Source: Streptomyces sp. NBC_00271
Lineage (GTDB): Bacteria > Actinomycetota > Actinomycetes > Streptomycetales > Streptomycetaceae
Direction: 5' to 3'
DNA length: 64,000 nt
Assembly (NCBI RefSeq): GCF_036178845.1
Contig: NZ_CP108070.1
Span: 2,790,001-2,854,000 of the forward strand
Part shown: positions 16,463 to 26,223 of the stretch, one piece after another
Numbering within the stretch: the stretch's first letter is position 1
Layout: each line of letters begins with the position of its first letter
Translations under genes and position numbers: made by a program
Notes under the pieces: generated by a model
Seen by the model: only the letters and a program-made list of their open reading frames with translations
Databases searched by the model: none
What the model was told of the DNA's origin: nothing

Positions 16463-17575
16463 TCAGCGACCGGCGGCCGGACCTTCCCAGTAACTGCCCT
16501 GCACCATGGCGCGCAGGCTGCCGTGGTGCAGGATCAGTGTGTCCGGGTCCGGCGGTACGGCGACCTCGCCGAAGTGCACCTGGCGGTAGGCGACGCGCAG
16601 CATGACGATCGCGTGCCGCAGGGCCGCGTACAGCGTGTGGAAGTCCATGTCCCGGGGTGTGTGGCCGGTGAGTTCGGCATAGCGCCGCTCGACGCGGTCA
16701 CGGCGCAGGAAGTCGGGCAGTCCGCGCTGGCCGAAGCTCGCCGTCAGGTCCTGGAAGAAGCGGTGCAGGTAGACCGTCCAGCCGAGGTCGACCTCGCGCG
16801 GGGCGAGGGCCGCCATCTCCCAGTCGAGGACGGCCGCGGGGGCGAACCCGTCGTAGACGACGTTCCCGATGCGCGCGTCGCCCCAGTTGAGCACCGCCTC
16901 GCCCTCGTCACGCGGCCACAGCTCGTCGAGACGGTCGAACGCGCTCTCGATCAGGGGTGAGCGTGGCAGCCCGTCAATCACCCATGCGTAGTAGACGCGT
17001 TGGGACTCGACATGGCGACGGAGGGGGCTGCCTTCACCCGGGAAGGTCAGGAAATCGGCTTCCGGCAGCGGGACTTGGTCGTGCAGCCGGGCGAGGAGCC
17101 CCACCGAGGCCGCCTCCAGCCGTTCGCGCTCCTGGTCGCTCGCCGCGTGCAGCCAGTTCCCCTCGTACGTGTAGGGCATGACGTCCGGCGGCACGCGCCC
17201 CTCGACCCGTTCCATGACGAAGAACGGCGCGCCGAGCGGGGTGGGGTCCTCCTCCAGCCACAGCACCCGCGGCACCGGGAGATCGGTGCGCTCGGCGACC
17301 AGTCTCATCGTGCGGTACTGGCGGGGCATGTCGTAGACGGGGAAGACGGTGTACGCCGCCGGGTCCGCCGCCAGCCTCAACGCGCAGGCGGTCAGCGGTG
17401 GTTCGGGGTGCTCGATGTCGAAGAGCAAGGTCTCGCTGGACATGCCGTTGGACTCGGGGGCGGTGACGTTGGTCGCCCTGGCGCCCGGGAGGCGGGCGGT
17501 GAGCCAGGTGGTCAGCCGGCGGCCCAGTTCCTCCGGGTCGCGGGTGGTCGTGCGCGGGCGCGGTGCCGTGGCCAT
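16463..17575 (-). CDS. APH-family phosphotransferase-like protein
   Basis: 370 residues of the aminoglycoside phosphotransferase/choline kinase fold. Seen: LPVPRVLWLEEDPTPLGAPF and FVMERVEGRVPPDV (hinge), VLNWGDARIGNVVYDGFAPA (catalytic loop; W-G-D in place of H-G-D, Asn kept) and AAVLDWEMAALAPREVDLGW with the DWE metal motif. The protein begins at about residue 10 with the ACAD10/APH-like N-lobe. Substrates of this branch are unknown; in actinobacteria such genes sit with acyl-CoA dehydrogenases, as here (19139). Twelve bp after the stop of the upstream DUF7064-like gene, so one operon. Drug resistance should not be assumed. Confidence 0.87.
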   Translation of the reverse strand: MATAPRPRTTTRDPEELGRRLTTWLTARLPGARATNVTAPESNGMSSETLLFDIEHPEPPLTACALRLAADPAAYTVFPVYDMPRQYRTMRLVAERTDLPVPRVLWLEEDPTPLGAPFFVMERVEGRVPPDVMPYTYEGNWLHAASDQERERLEAASVGLLARLHDQVPLPEADFLTFPGEGSPLRRHVESQRVYYAWVIDGLPRSPLIESAFDRLDELWPRDEGEAVLNWGDARIGNVVYDGFAPAAVLDWEMAALAPREVDLGWTVYLHRFFQDLTASFGQRGLPDFLRRDRVERRYAELTGHTPRDMDFHTLYAALRHAIVMLRVAYRQVHFGEVAVPPDPDTLILHHGSLRAMVQGSYWEGPAAGR

Positions 17576-17587
17576 CTCGTTCCCCCC

Positions 17588-18715
17588 TCAGGGCGCGACC
17601 GAGTCGAAGCCGGTGAAGCCACTCGGATCGTGGCGGCCGAACGAGCCGTGTTCGAAGATCCCGTGGCCGACCTGCCCGTCGAGCGTGCAGCGGGCCGCGT
17701 GGTCGATCACCCCGTATGCGGCGCGGGGGTGCGCGGACGGGTCGGAGAGGTCGTAGGCGCGGCGGTCGGTCCAGTCGCGCCCGACCCAGGTGCCGTGCTG
17801 CCAGTCGTCGGCGGGCGGATAGCCGGCGCCGACGGCGAGCGGGGAGGAGGCGAGCACCTCCACGTCCAGCTCCATGGGCTTGCGGTCGCCCGGGCGGGTG
17901 AGGTGGATGACGGCGGACGTGGGGTGGCGGCTGCCGGGGCGATAGGTGATGTCGGCCTGGGGCCAGCCGAGTTGCAGGTCGCGCTCCGCGTTGCGTACGA
18001 GTGTCGCGTCGTTCAGCGTCCGGTAGCCGTCGGCGTCCTCCTGGACGACGACCATCAGGAACCGGTCCTCGAACCGGACCGGGCACCACAGCCAGTGGAA
18101 GCCCTCCGTCGGCTTCTCCTCCGCGAGCCGGCCGCCCTCCTCCCCCGGGATCGGGCGCACGCCCCAGCTGCGATCGCGGGTGCCGGTCCAGCGGCCGCGC
18201 TCCAGGCGTATCTCCTCACCGCCGATCCGGATCCAGCCCTCGCAGTGCCCCGCCTGCACGAAGCGCTTGCCCTCCAGCGTGAGCCGGCCGCCGCGCCGCT
18301 GGAGGTGGTGCGGCTCCCACAGGGCCGGGAAGTCCGCCGTCCAGGTGATCTCGTACGACAGTCCCTCCGGGTCGGCGGGATCGGCCGCGCAGCTCAGCAC
18401 GAAGGTCCTCAGGGGGCGCTCGACGAGGATGCTCAGCGGGCCGACGGCGAGGCGCATCCGGTCGTCCCCGAGCGCGTCCGAGGCGCGCACGGCGTGCAGG
18501 CGGTCACCGAGTCGCAGGGTGGCGTAGGCGTCGACGACCCCGACGTTCGGATAGACGCCGAGACCCAGGATCAGCAGCGCCCGGCCCTGGTGGTCGAAAA
18601 CGTGGAAGATACAGCGGTCGTACGCGTTCCGGTCCCCGGTCGCGAGGTGCTTCATGGACAGGGGCACCTGGTGCACGGGGTACTCGTCGAGGGCAACGGG
18701 GCGGTCGTCGGGCAC
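17588..18715 (-). CDS. DUF7064/AttH-like conserved protein
   Basis: 375 residues. Beta-rich with repeated tryptophan/arginine motifs: YPVHQVPLSMKHLATGDRNA, RDRSWGVRPIPGEEGGRLAE, FHWLWCPVRFEDRFLMVVVQ. This two-lobed lipocalin-like layout resembles AttH/CrtC-type proteins found next to APH-like kinases and acyl-CoA dehydrogenases in mycobacteria and streptomycetes. No catalytic residues recognised. The GTG at 18715 (MPDDRPVALDEYP) has GGGAGG 6 bases upstream; longer frames run into the divergent promoter. Likely acts with the downstream APH-like protein on a lipid or acyl substrate (inference). Confidence 0.82.
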   Translation of the reverse strand: MPDDRPVALDEYPVHQVPLSMKHLATGDRNAYDRCIFHVFDHQGRALLILGLGVYPNVGVVDAYATLRLGDRLHAVRASDALGDDRMRLAVGPLSILVERPLRTFVLSCAADPADPEGLSYEITWTADFPALWEPHHLQRRGGRLTLEGKRFVQAGHCEGWIRIGGEEIRLERGRWTGTRDRSWGVRPIPGEEGGRLAEEKPTEGFHWLWCPVRFEDRFLMVVVQEDADGYRTLNDATLVRNAERDLQLGWPQADITYRPGSRHPTSAVIHLTRPGDRKPMELDVEVLASSPLAVGAGYPPADDWQHGTWVGRDWTDRRAYDLSDPSAHPRAAYGVIDHAARCTLDGQVGHGIFEHGSFGRHDPSGFTGFDSVAP

Positions 18716-18915
18716 GGCAAGCCTCCCTGGGGGCACGGCGGTTGACGTCACCCGGAGGGGTGCGGCCCCCGGCGGCGCCAGTTGACGGTACGTCAGTTGG
18801 CGGCCCGGGGCCAGACACCTGCACGTCGGGGGCGCCCCCCGTACGGGCCCACCGCGAACCCACGCTCGATTACGCGGGCGGGTGACCTGCGCACTCGCCC
18901 GCGCGTTGCCCCGGT

Positions 18916-19176
18916 ATGACCCCCACATACGCGGCGACCGAGCGGCCTCGCCGGATCTTCGTACCGGTTCCGGCAGAATCGGTTCGGCCGGCGGCCGCCG
19001 CGCCGGCGCCCCAGGATCCCCCCATCTACCGCGCGCTGATCCGCGCCTGGGCCGACCGCGGCCGCACGCTGCCGGGGCGCCACGACCCGGAGTGGGTCCG
19101 GCTGGTGGCGCCGCCGGTCCTGTACGGCTACGGGCAGTTCAGCGTGACTCCGGCCCCGCGAGGTGACGGGCGATGA
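18916..19176 (+). CDS. Small conserved Streptomyces protein, function unknown
   Basis: 86 residues, MTPTYAATERPRRIFVPVPA then a Pro/Ala-rich link and PIYRALIRAWADRGRTLPGR HDPEW, a pattern I have seen in short streptomycete proteins of unknown role. The 3' end overlaps the convergent acyl-CoA dehydrogenase gene by 38 bp. No good ribosome site is seen before the ATG, and no export or membrane signal. It could still be a spurious frame; codon bias supports it moderately. Confidence 0.55.
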   Translation: MTPTYAATERPRRIFVPVPAESVRPAAAAPAPQDPPIYRALIRAWADRGRTLPGRHDPEWVRLVAPPVLYGYGQFSVTPAPRGDGR

Positions 19177-20332
19177 CCATCCGCTGGATCTGATTGGTGC
19201 CCTCGACGATCTGGAGGACCTTGGCCTCGCGCAGATAGCGCTCGACCGGGAAGTCTGCGGTGTAGCCGTACCCGCCGAGCACCTGGACGGCGTCCGTGGT
19301 GACCTTCATCGCCGTGTCCGTGCACAGCAGCTTCGCCATGGCGGCCTGCTTGGCGAAGGGCCGCCCCGCGTCGCGCAGCCGTGCCGCGGCGAGGTAGAGC
19401 GCCCGGCCCGCCTCGATCTGCGTCGCCATGTCCGCGAGCATGAAGCGCAGGCCCTGGAAGTCGGAGATCGGCCGACCGAACTGCGCGCGCCCGGTCGCGT
19501 ACGCGACGGCCTCGTCGAGGGCCGCCTGGGCGACGCCGATGGCGCAGGCCGCGATGCCGAGCCGGCCGGAGTCGAGCGCGGCGAGGGCGATCGCGAAGCC
19601 CTGTCCCTCGTCACCAATGCGCCGGCCGTCGGACACCCGTACGCCGTCGAAGTGGATCTGCGCGGTGGGCGAGCCCTTCATGCCCATCTTCCTCTCGGGC
19701 GGGGCGGCGCTCAGTCCCTCGGTGCGGCCGGGCACCAGGAACGCGGTGATGCCGCGCGGGCCCGCGCCACCGCTGCGGGCGAGCACGGTGTAGAAGTCGG
19801 CGACGCCGCCGTGCGTGATCCAGGCCTTGGTGCCCGTGATCGTCCACTCTCCCCCGCTCTCGGCTTCTCCCCCACCCTCCCGGACGGCCTTCGTCCGCAG
19901 GGAGGCGGCGTCCGAGCCGGAGGACGGCTCCGAGAGGCAGTAGGCCCCCAGGAGGCCGCCGCCGAGCATCGCGGGCAGGTACTCGGCCCGCTGTTCCTTG
20001 GTGCCGTAGTTCGCCAGGGCGTGGCAGGAGAGGGTGTGCACGCTGACGCCGAGGCCGACGGTGAGACGGGCCATGGCGAGCTCTTCGAGGACCTGGAGGT
20101 AGACCTCGTACGGCTGGTCGCCGCCGCCGTACTCGGAGTCGTACGGCAGTCCGAGCAGGCCGGAATCGGAGAGCAGGCCGAAGATCTCGCGCGGGAAGCG
20201 TCCGGCGTCCTCCTCCTCGGCCGCCTTCGGGGCTATCTCGCGCTGCGCGATGTCACGGACGAGCGAGATCAGATCCCGGGCCTCATCCGTGGGCAGTTGA
20301 CGGTCCACCGGCTGCGGGGCGCGGTCGGGCAT
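19139..20332 (-). CDS. Acyl-CoA dehydrogenase
   Basis: 397 residues of a normal ACAD: LPTDEARDLISLVRDIAQRE N-terminal helices, AYCLSEPSSGSDAASLRTKA and WTITGTKAWITHGGVADFY (FAD/substrate beta domain signature), GMKGSPTAQIHFDGVRV, and the C-terminal AMAKLLCTDTAMKVTTDAVQ VLGGYGYT with the second signature. The base expected near residue 370 lies in the region VLQIVEGTNQIQRMVIARHL, the usual catalytic E in VEGT. Oxidises acyl-CoA to enoyl-CoA with an ETF acceptor. The ATG at 20332 (MPDRAPQPVDRQ) has GGAGGAG upstream. Its chain-length preference is not readable. Confidence 0.93.
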   Translation of the reverse strand: MPDRAPQPVDRQLPTDEARDLISLVRDIAQREIAPKAAEEEDAGRFPREIFGLLSDSGLLGLPYDSEYGGGDQPYEVYLQVLEELAMARLTVGLGVSVHTLSCHALANYGTKEQRAEYLPAMLGGGLLGAYCLSEPSSGSDAASLRTKAVREGGGEAESGGEWTITGTKAWITHGGVADFYTVLARSGGAGPRGITAFLVPGRTEGLSAAPPERKMGMKGSPTAQIHFDGVRVSDGRRIGDEGQGFAIALAALDSGRLGIAACAIGVAQAALDEAVAYATGRAQFGRPISDFQGLRFMLADMATQIEAGRALYLAAARLRDAGRPFAKQAAMAKLLCTDTAMKVTTDAVQVLGGYGYTADFPVERYLREAKVLQIVEGTNQIQRMVIARHLAGPESR

Positions 20333-20552
20333 GGCGACGCTCTCCTCCCTGTCGGGCGCGTCGGCGCACGCGCGCCAGGGGTGGGGCGGCGTCGCCGGGT
20401 CTCGCGGCCCAGCCGATGCTGTCGTTCCTGGGTGGAGAACGGCCTGATCAGCGGCTGTGGCGCTGTGAGTATGCCCGTTCGGGGGCACCGAGTCACCAGT
20501 TAACGACCGCTTACCGAAAGAAAGGGGAACCGGTCCGACCGCTCCGCCCAAT

Positions 20553-20593
20553 TGGTCCGAACCATTGACGCACTGGTCTAGTCCTCCTACTGT
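20553..20593 (+). promoter_or_regulatory. Chitinase promoter with 12-bp direct repeats / DasR-type site
   Basis: TGGTCCGAACCA (20553-20564) and TGGTCTAGTCCT (20574-20585) are the pair of 12-bp direct repeats known from Streptomyces chitinase promoters, and ACTGGTCTAGTCC also fits the DasR responsive element (ACTGGTCTAGACCA). A -35 TTGACG at 20565-20570 lies between them and a -10 TACTGT at 20588-20593, spaced 17 bp. Repression by DasR, relieved by glucosamine-6-phosphate, and induction by chito-oligomers are expected. The rest of the 351-bp gap to the dehydrogenase shows nothing else clear. Confidence 0.85.
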
Positions 20594-20683
20594 TCCGTCA
20601 ACGCCTCACCGCGTTCATGCCAAACAGCACGCGCAGGTCCCAGCATGCCTCCCCCACACTCCCCTCCCCCACGAGGAGAACCG

Positions 20684-21922
<1,239 letters not shown>

Positions 21923-21941
21923 CCGGTTTCGTCAGTGAGCC

Positions 21942-21969
21942 GGGGCGGGGGTTCGGTTGCCCCCGCCCC
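21942..21969. terminator. Bidirectional terminator between chiD and TetR gene
   Basis: Perfect 10-bp stem GGGGCGGGGG / CCCCCGCCCC with the 8-nt loop TTCGGTTG, between two convergent stop codons. Confidence 0.8.
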
Positions 21970-21973
21970 TCGC

Positions 21974-22633
21974 TCAGGTCTCCCGGCGGGCCGGCCGCGG
22001 GGCCGGGTAGGTGGGGTCGACCTCCTCGACCGCGCGCATCGCGCCGCCCAGCATCTTCACCAGCAGCTCGCGGACCGTGTCGCGCGGCAGGGCCGGGTTG
22101 CCGATCCAGTCGAGGGTCGCGCCCTCGACGCTGTAGAGCCAGCCGAGCAGCGCCATACGGGGCAGCGGCGCTATCTTGCGTCTCCCGTAAGCCCCTTCGG
22201 CGATGGTCTCGACGATGACCTCGCGCACACCCTCGCGGATGCTCTGCACGTCGGTGTCGAAGCCGACTCCACCGGTGATGATCGTGCGGTACGCGGCCTG
22301 GTTGTGCTCGGCGTAGCGCAGATAGCCGTCGATGGTGCGGTGCACCCGCTCGACCGGGGGCAGTTCGAGACCGCTCGCCGCCCGGGAGACCAGGTCCGCG
22401 ACCGAGTCCTCGACGATCGCGAGGTAATAGCCGCGCTTGGACTTGAAGTAGTAGTAGATCAGCCCTTTGGCGACATGCGCCTGGCGGGCGATGTCATCCA
22501 TCGACAGCGCGTCGTAGGACGTGTCGGCGAACAACTTCCGCCCGATGGCGATGAGTTCGGTGCGGCGCGCCAGTGAGCGATCGGTGCCGCGCGCCCGGGG
22601 GCGGTCGACGGCGCGCTGTTGACTATGATTCAA
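21974..22633 (-). CDS. TetR-family transcriptional regulator
   Basis: About 219 residues. The N-terminal helix-turn-helix is RRTELIAIGRKLFADTSYDA followed by LSMDDIARQAHVAKGLIYYY FKSK; the C-terminal half is a helical ligand domain without recognisable specificity. The start is uncertain: I take the TTG at 22633 (MNHSQQRAVDR) because a candidate operator lies at 22653-22673, which a longer protein would place inside the coding region. Convergent to chiD. No divergent neighbour other than a 48-residue membrane protein gene on the same strand, so the target is not obvious. Confidence 0.85.
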   Translation of the reverse strand: MNHSQQRAVDRPRARGTDRSLARRTELIAIGRKLFADTSYDALSMDDIARQAHVAKGLIYYYFKSKRGYYLAIVEDSVADLVSRAASGLELPPVERVHRTIDGYLRYAEHNQAAYRTIITGGVGFDTDVQSIREGVREVIVETIAEGAYGRRKIAPLPRMALLGWLYSVEGATLDWIGNPALPRDTVRELLVKMLGGAMRAVEEVDPTYPAPRPARRET

Positions 22634-22652
22634 TTCCAGCCCTAGTCTCCGA

Positions 22653-22673
22653 CTGCCAGCGGGACGTTGGCAG
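22653..22673. promoter_or_regulatory. Candidate operator of the TetR regulator
   Basis: CTGCCA-N9-TGGCAG, a 21-bp inverted repeat 20 bp before the TetR start, with a further TGGCAG at 22676. Size and position fit TetR autoregulation; binding is inference. Confidence 0.5.
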
Positions 22674-22803
22674 TATGGCAGACCGGTACCACCCACTCGT
22701 TCGACTCTGATCGACCGGGCGCGGTCTTGGGGGAAACTGTCGTGTGGGCTCAGCGCGCCCCGACGTCCGCCGGTTCAGTTCACGGCAGGTCCGCCGGTTC
22801 GGT

Positions 22804-22950
22804 TCACAGCAGGCCGAGCTGGGTGACGAGCATCGCGAGGACCACGACGAAGGTCCAGCCCGCGACGTGTTCGAGGATCTTGGGGCCGTCGTCCTTGGGA
22901 CCGCCGGTGCGGGCGCGGAGTCGGGTGGCGGTGGCGGAGCTCGCGGTCAT
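22804..22950 (-). CDS. SCO1431-like small membrane protein
   Basis: 48 residues: a polar N-terminus (MTASSATATRLRARTGGPKD) and one C-terminal hydrophobic helix (WTFVVVLAMLVTQLGLL) ending at the stop, a tail-anchored layout. The sequence and its place beside chiD and an M1 peptidase match the SCO1431 family of streptomycete membrane proteins, as I recall it. Function unknown. Longer in-frame starts exist up to 23079, but the ATG at 22950 fits the family. The ribosome site (GAGA) is weak. Confidence 0.7.
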   Translation of the reverse strand: MTASSATATRLRARTGGPKDDGPKILEHVAGWTFVVVLAMLVTQLGLL

Positions 22951-23196
22951 GGTTTCTCGCTGACGTAGTGGTGCGGTGACATCCCCCGCCTCACGCCGGC
23001 TCCCCACCGACCCGACCACCTTGCCACCGGAACGGGTGTCAGCGGTAGAGACCTGGGTCACCCCGGACACCTCGAACACCGCGACGGGACACGCCGGACA
23101 CTTCGACCACCTTCGAATACCTCGCCTTTCGGCAACGATGCGCAGGGGGTGTGGGTCTCCTCACAGGACAGTGGTCAGCCAACCGAAAGGTCCTCG

Positions 23197-24696
23197 ATGA
23201 GCACGTTCCGGACGCCTCGCCGCAGAGCCCGCCTCGCCCTGGCGGCGGCGATCACGGTGGCAGCCGCCTTGACGGGGCCGGTCTCGCAAGCCGTCGGCTC
23301 CCCGTCCGCCCCCACGTCCCCGCCCGTGGCGCCCTCCCCGGGTGCGCCGGGCCTCGGCGACCCGATCTTCCCGCTCGACGGCAACGGCGGCTACAAGGTG
23401 AACCGCTACCTCCTCGACTTCGACTGGCAGGCACCCAGGACGCCCTTCGAGGCCGCCGCGACGGTCAAGGCGACCACCACCCAGGCCCTGTCCCGCTTCG
23501 ACCTGGACTTCGCGGGCAACACCCTGCACACGGTGACCGTGGACGGGACGACCTCCAAGGCCGTGCGTGACGGCGACGAGCTGGTGATCACCCCGGCGAA
23601 GCCGCTCGCCAAGGGCAAGTCCTTCACGGTCAAGGTCACCTACACCGCCGACCCGACCCAGATGCGGCACCGCGACGACGCCATCGAGGACTACGGCTGG
23701 ATCCCCACGCCGGACGGCACGGTGCTGTACCCACAGCCCAACGGCGCCAAGATGATCTTCCCGTCGAACGACCACCCGAGTCAGCGCGCCCCGATCACCT
23801 TCCGCATCACCACCCCGCCGGGCCTCACCGCCGTCGCGGGCGGCGAACTCACCGGCCGCGCCGAGCAGGCGGACGGGCGCGTGAAGTGGACGTACGACTC
23901 CGAACAGCCCCTCGCCACCCAGCTCGCCCAGCTGGCGATCGGCAGGTTCACCTTCGTCGACAGCACCGGACCGCACGGGCTGCCGATCCGCGATGTGGTC
24001 CCGGACGACCTGGTCGCCCCCACCGAGCAGTACCGCAAGCTCACGGCCGAGCACCTCGCGTGGCTGGAGGAGCGGCTCGGCCCCTACCCCTTCAACCGCT
24101 ACGGCCTCCTCGTCGGCGACACCGACCTGGGCGTGGCCCTGGAGACACAGACGCTCTCCCTGATCCCGAAGGCCGACCTGCTCGGCGACCGGGTCGGCGC
24201 CGAGCGCAACCTGGTGCACGAGCTCACCCACCAGTGGACCGGCGACAGCGTCGGCATCAAGACCTGGTCCGATCTGTGGCTGAGCGAGGGCCACGCCCGC
24301 TTCTACGAGCGGCTGTACTCCGAGGCGCACGGCGGCGACAGCTTCGAGGCCACGATGAAGACGGCGTACGCGAGCCACGACCAGTGGCGCCACGACTACG
24401 GCGCCCCCGCCGAACCGACCGAACCGAACCTCTTCAAGCGGATGCGGTACGACGGCTCGACGCTCGTCCTGTACGCGCTGCGCGAGAAGGTCGGCCAGGA
24501 GACGTTCGGGAGGATCGAGCGGGCCTGGGTCACCGAGTACCGCGGAAAGATCGCCGGCACCCAGGACTACGTCGACCTGGCGTCCAAGGTCGTGGGCCAG
24601 GACCTCGACGGTTTCCTGCACCCGTGGCTCTACGGTGCCAAGACCCCGCCGATGCCCGATCACCCGGACTGGGTGGTCAACCCGGTCCAGGGCTGA
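23197..24696 (+). CDS. Secreted M1-family metallopeptidase
   Basis: 499 residues with a Sec signal peptide (RRRARLALAAAITVAAALTG to about residue 33, AVGSPSAP). An aminopeptidase-N-like N-domain (NRYLLDFDWQAPRTPFEAAA) leads to the thermolysin-like core: LVHELTHQWTGDSVGIKT has HExxH and LWLSEGHARFYERLYSEA gives the third zinc ligand E, 18 residues on. The M1 exopeptidase GxMEN motif is replaced by DTDLGVALETQTLSLI, so exopeptidase specificity is in doubt. AAGG lies before the ATG at 23197. Convergent to the C39 gene across a shared terminator. Confidence 0.92.
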   Translation: MSTFRTPRRRARLALAAAITVAAALTGPVSQAVGSPSAPTSPPVAPSPGAPGLGDPIFPLDGNGGYKVNRYLLDFDWQAPRTPFEAAATVKATTTQALSRFDLDFAGNTLHTVTVDGTTSKAVRDGDELVITPAKPLAKGKSFTVKVTYTADPTQMRHRDDAIEDYGWIPTPDGTVLYPQPNGAKMIFPSNDHPSQRAPITFRITTPPGLTAVAGGELTGRAEQADGRVKWTYDSEQPLATQLAQLAIGRFTFVDSTGPHGLPIRDVVPDDLVAPTEQYRKLTAEHLAWLEERLGPYPFNRYGLLVGDTDLGVALETQTLSLIPKADLLGDRVGAERNLVHELTHQWTGDSVGIKTWSDLWLSEGHARFYERLYSEAHGGDSFEATMKTAYASHDQWRHDYGAPAEPTEPNLFKRMRYDGSTLVLYALREKVGQETFGRIERAWVTEYRGKIAGTQDYVDLASKVVGQDLDGFLHPWLYGAKTPPMPDHPDWVVNPVQG

Positions 24697-24708
24697 GGGC
24701 CCAGGGCC

Positions 24709-24747
24709 GAGTGAGGGGGCGGCACCACGGGGGTCGCCCCCTCGCTC
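24709..24747. terminator. Bidirectional terminator
   Basis: GAGTGAGGGGGCG (24709-24721) pairs with CGCCCCCTCGCTC (24735-24747) with one G-T pair, around a 13-nt loop. It overlaps the stop codon of the convergent C39 peptidase gene. Confidence 0.75.
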
Positions 24748-26104
24748 AACGGACTCCGACCGCCTTGAGTGCCTCGCTCTGCCCCGCCGACGGATTCGAC
24801 GGGAAGTACAGATAGCAGACCCCGCCCGTACCGGAGACGACGTTCCCGGAGGCGTTGTACCTCTTGGTACGGAGCCAGATGTTCTCCCACTCGCGCCGCT
24901 TGTAGACCCGGCGCACGGCGTCGTCGCCCGGCGAGGCGGGGTCATTGGCGATCACATCGCCGCCCGCGGTGAATCCGATGACGGTCATGAGGTGGCCCGA
25001 GGTGCCGTATCCCGCCCCCGTCAGCTCGGACTTCAGGAACGACTGGGACGTTATGGCCGGGATGCCGGCGGCGATCAGCGTCTCCAGGTCGGTGAGCGAG
25101 CGGAGGCGGGTGACCACCCCCTGGAGGTCCTTGTACGTCGCCGCGTACGCCGCGTTGAAGGGCCAGTTGCCGCAGCCGCCGTACTGGTAGTCGTAGGTGA
25201 AGCGGGCCGCGTGGCAGACCTGCGGGTCGGCGAAGGACGGGTTGACCCAGGCGAGTTGCTCCGCCGTGGGCCTGCGCCCCCAGTGCTCGATGATCATCTG
25301 CGAGGAGGTGGGGCTGCACCAGGCCTCGCCGCCGTTGTCGTACTCGGGGTATTGGCCCGCGTGGATCTCCTGGGAGTAGCGCGGAACCGGCAACTCCTTC
25401 GCGAGCCCGGGAGTGGAGGCCGGGACGGTGAAGCGGTCGGGGATGTCGGAGCCCATCGCGCCGAGCCGCCAGACCGTGGGCGTGAGCCCGGAGCCCGGGG
25501 TGCGGTAGAGGGTGAGACGGAGCCGGTACGAGACGAGGCGCAGGCCCGAGGCCGCGTTGTCGATCGAGAAGGTGTCCGTCGAGATGCTGCTCTTGCCGTC
25601 CTTCTGGTTGTCCACGGAGGTCCGCTTGATGTCCTGGTCGCCGGCCGCCCAGCGGCCCATCACGTACCAGGGGGTGGCGGTGCCGTCGGAGTACGTGCCG
25701 GTGAGCTCGACCTGGAGCCAGGTGCCCGCCGGGGTGTGCGCGTTCCAGGAGGCGATGGCCTCGGTGGCGGGGACGGCGAGCCGGTGGACCGGCGAGGTCC
25801 AGGTCGCGTACTCCCAGGTCGCGGTCTTTCCGGTGTGCGGGTCGGTGTAGTCCGCGGTGCCGGCCGGGGTCTCGATCACCAGGCCGGGACGGGTGGCCGC
25901 GAGGGCTCGCGTGCCCTTCGCGGTGCCGGTCCGCCAGTCGGCGTACGAGGTCCAGGCCTGGTTGTCCACGAGACCCGGACCCGCGTGCGTCTGCACCGCC
26001 CCGGCCGGCGTGGCCGCGGCCGCGGAGCCCGCCGTGGCGGTCGCCGCTGCGGCGAACGCCACGGCCAGCAGGGCTCTGCGGGACGGCTCTGAAACTCTGG
26101 TCAT
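24746..26104 (-). CDS. Secreted C39-like (papain-fold) peptidase
   Basis: 452 residues. A twin-arginine-like leader (SEPSRRALLAVAFAAAATAT) with alanine-rich h-region suggests Tat export. Residues 40-230 form a beta-rich domain of unknown role; the C-terminal third is a peptidase_C39_2 domain: YDNGGEAWCSPTSSQMIIEH with the catalytic Cys, TSGHLMTVIGFTAGGDVIAN with the His and NDPASPGDD with the Asp. Substrate unknown; relatives cut peptides or act in cell-wall lysis. Monocistronic, divergent from the ATPase gene at 26224. A DasR-like site lies in the divergent promoter at 26205. Confidence 0.88.
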   Translation of the reverse strand: MTRVSEPSRRALLAVAFAAAATATAGSAAAATPAGAVQTHAGPGLVDNQAWTSYADWRTGTAKGTRALAATRPGLVIETPAGTADYTDPHTGKTATWEYATWTSPVHRLAVPATEAIASWNAHTPAGTWLQVELTGTYSDGTATPWYVMGRWAAGDQDIKRTSVDNQKDGKSSISTDTFSIDNAASGLRLVSYRLRLTLYRTPGSGLTPTVWRLGAMGSDIPDRFTVPASTPGLAKELPVPRYSQEIHAGQYPEYDNGGEAWCSPTSSQMIIEHWGRRPTAEQLAWVNPSFADPQVCHAARFTYDYQYGGCGNWPFNAAYAATYKDLQGVVTRLRSLTDLETLIAAGIPAITSQSFLKSELTGAGYGTSGHLMTVIGFTAGGDVIANDPASPGDDAVRRVYKRREWENIWLRTKRYNASGNVVSGTGGVCYLYFPSNPSAGQSEALKAVGVR

Positions 26105-26204
26105 GGGTGGGGAACCCCCAGTTCGTCCGGAAGCGGCGGCTCCCCACTATGGACGGTGGAAGGCGGCTCCTGCCAGCACTTCGACCCGTGCCGCGCCCAC
26201 CAAT

Positions 26205-26220
26205 ATTGGTCGGAACCACT
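26205..26220. promoter_or_regulatory. DasR-like element in divergent promoter
   Basis: ATTGGTCGGAACCACT: half-sites TGGT and ACCA separated by four bases, as in the DasR consensus (ACTGGTCTAGACCACT), with differences in the centre. About 100 bp before the C39 peptidase start and next to the ATPase gene. Weaker than the chiD site. Confidence 0.4.
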
Positions 26221-26223
26221 GGC

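Noticed and set aside
16463..17575. Aminoglycoside resistance gene
   Set aside because: APH fold but W-G-D catalytic loop and metabolic neighbours; no feature of resistance enzymes.
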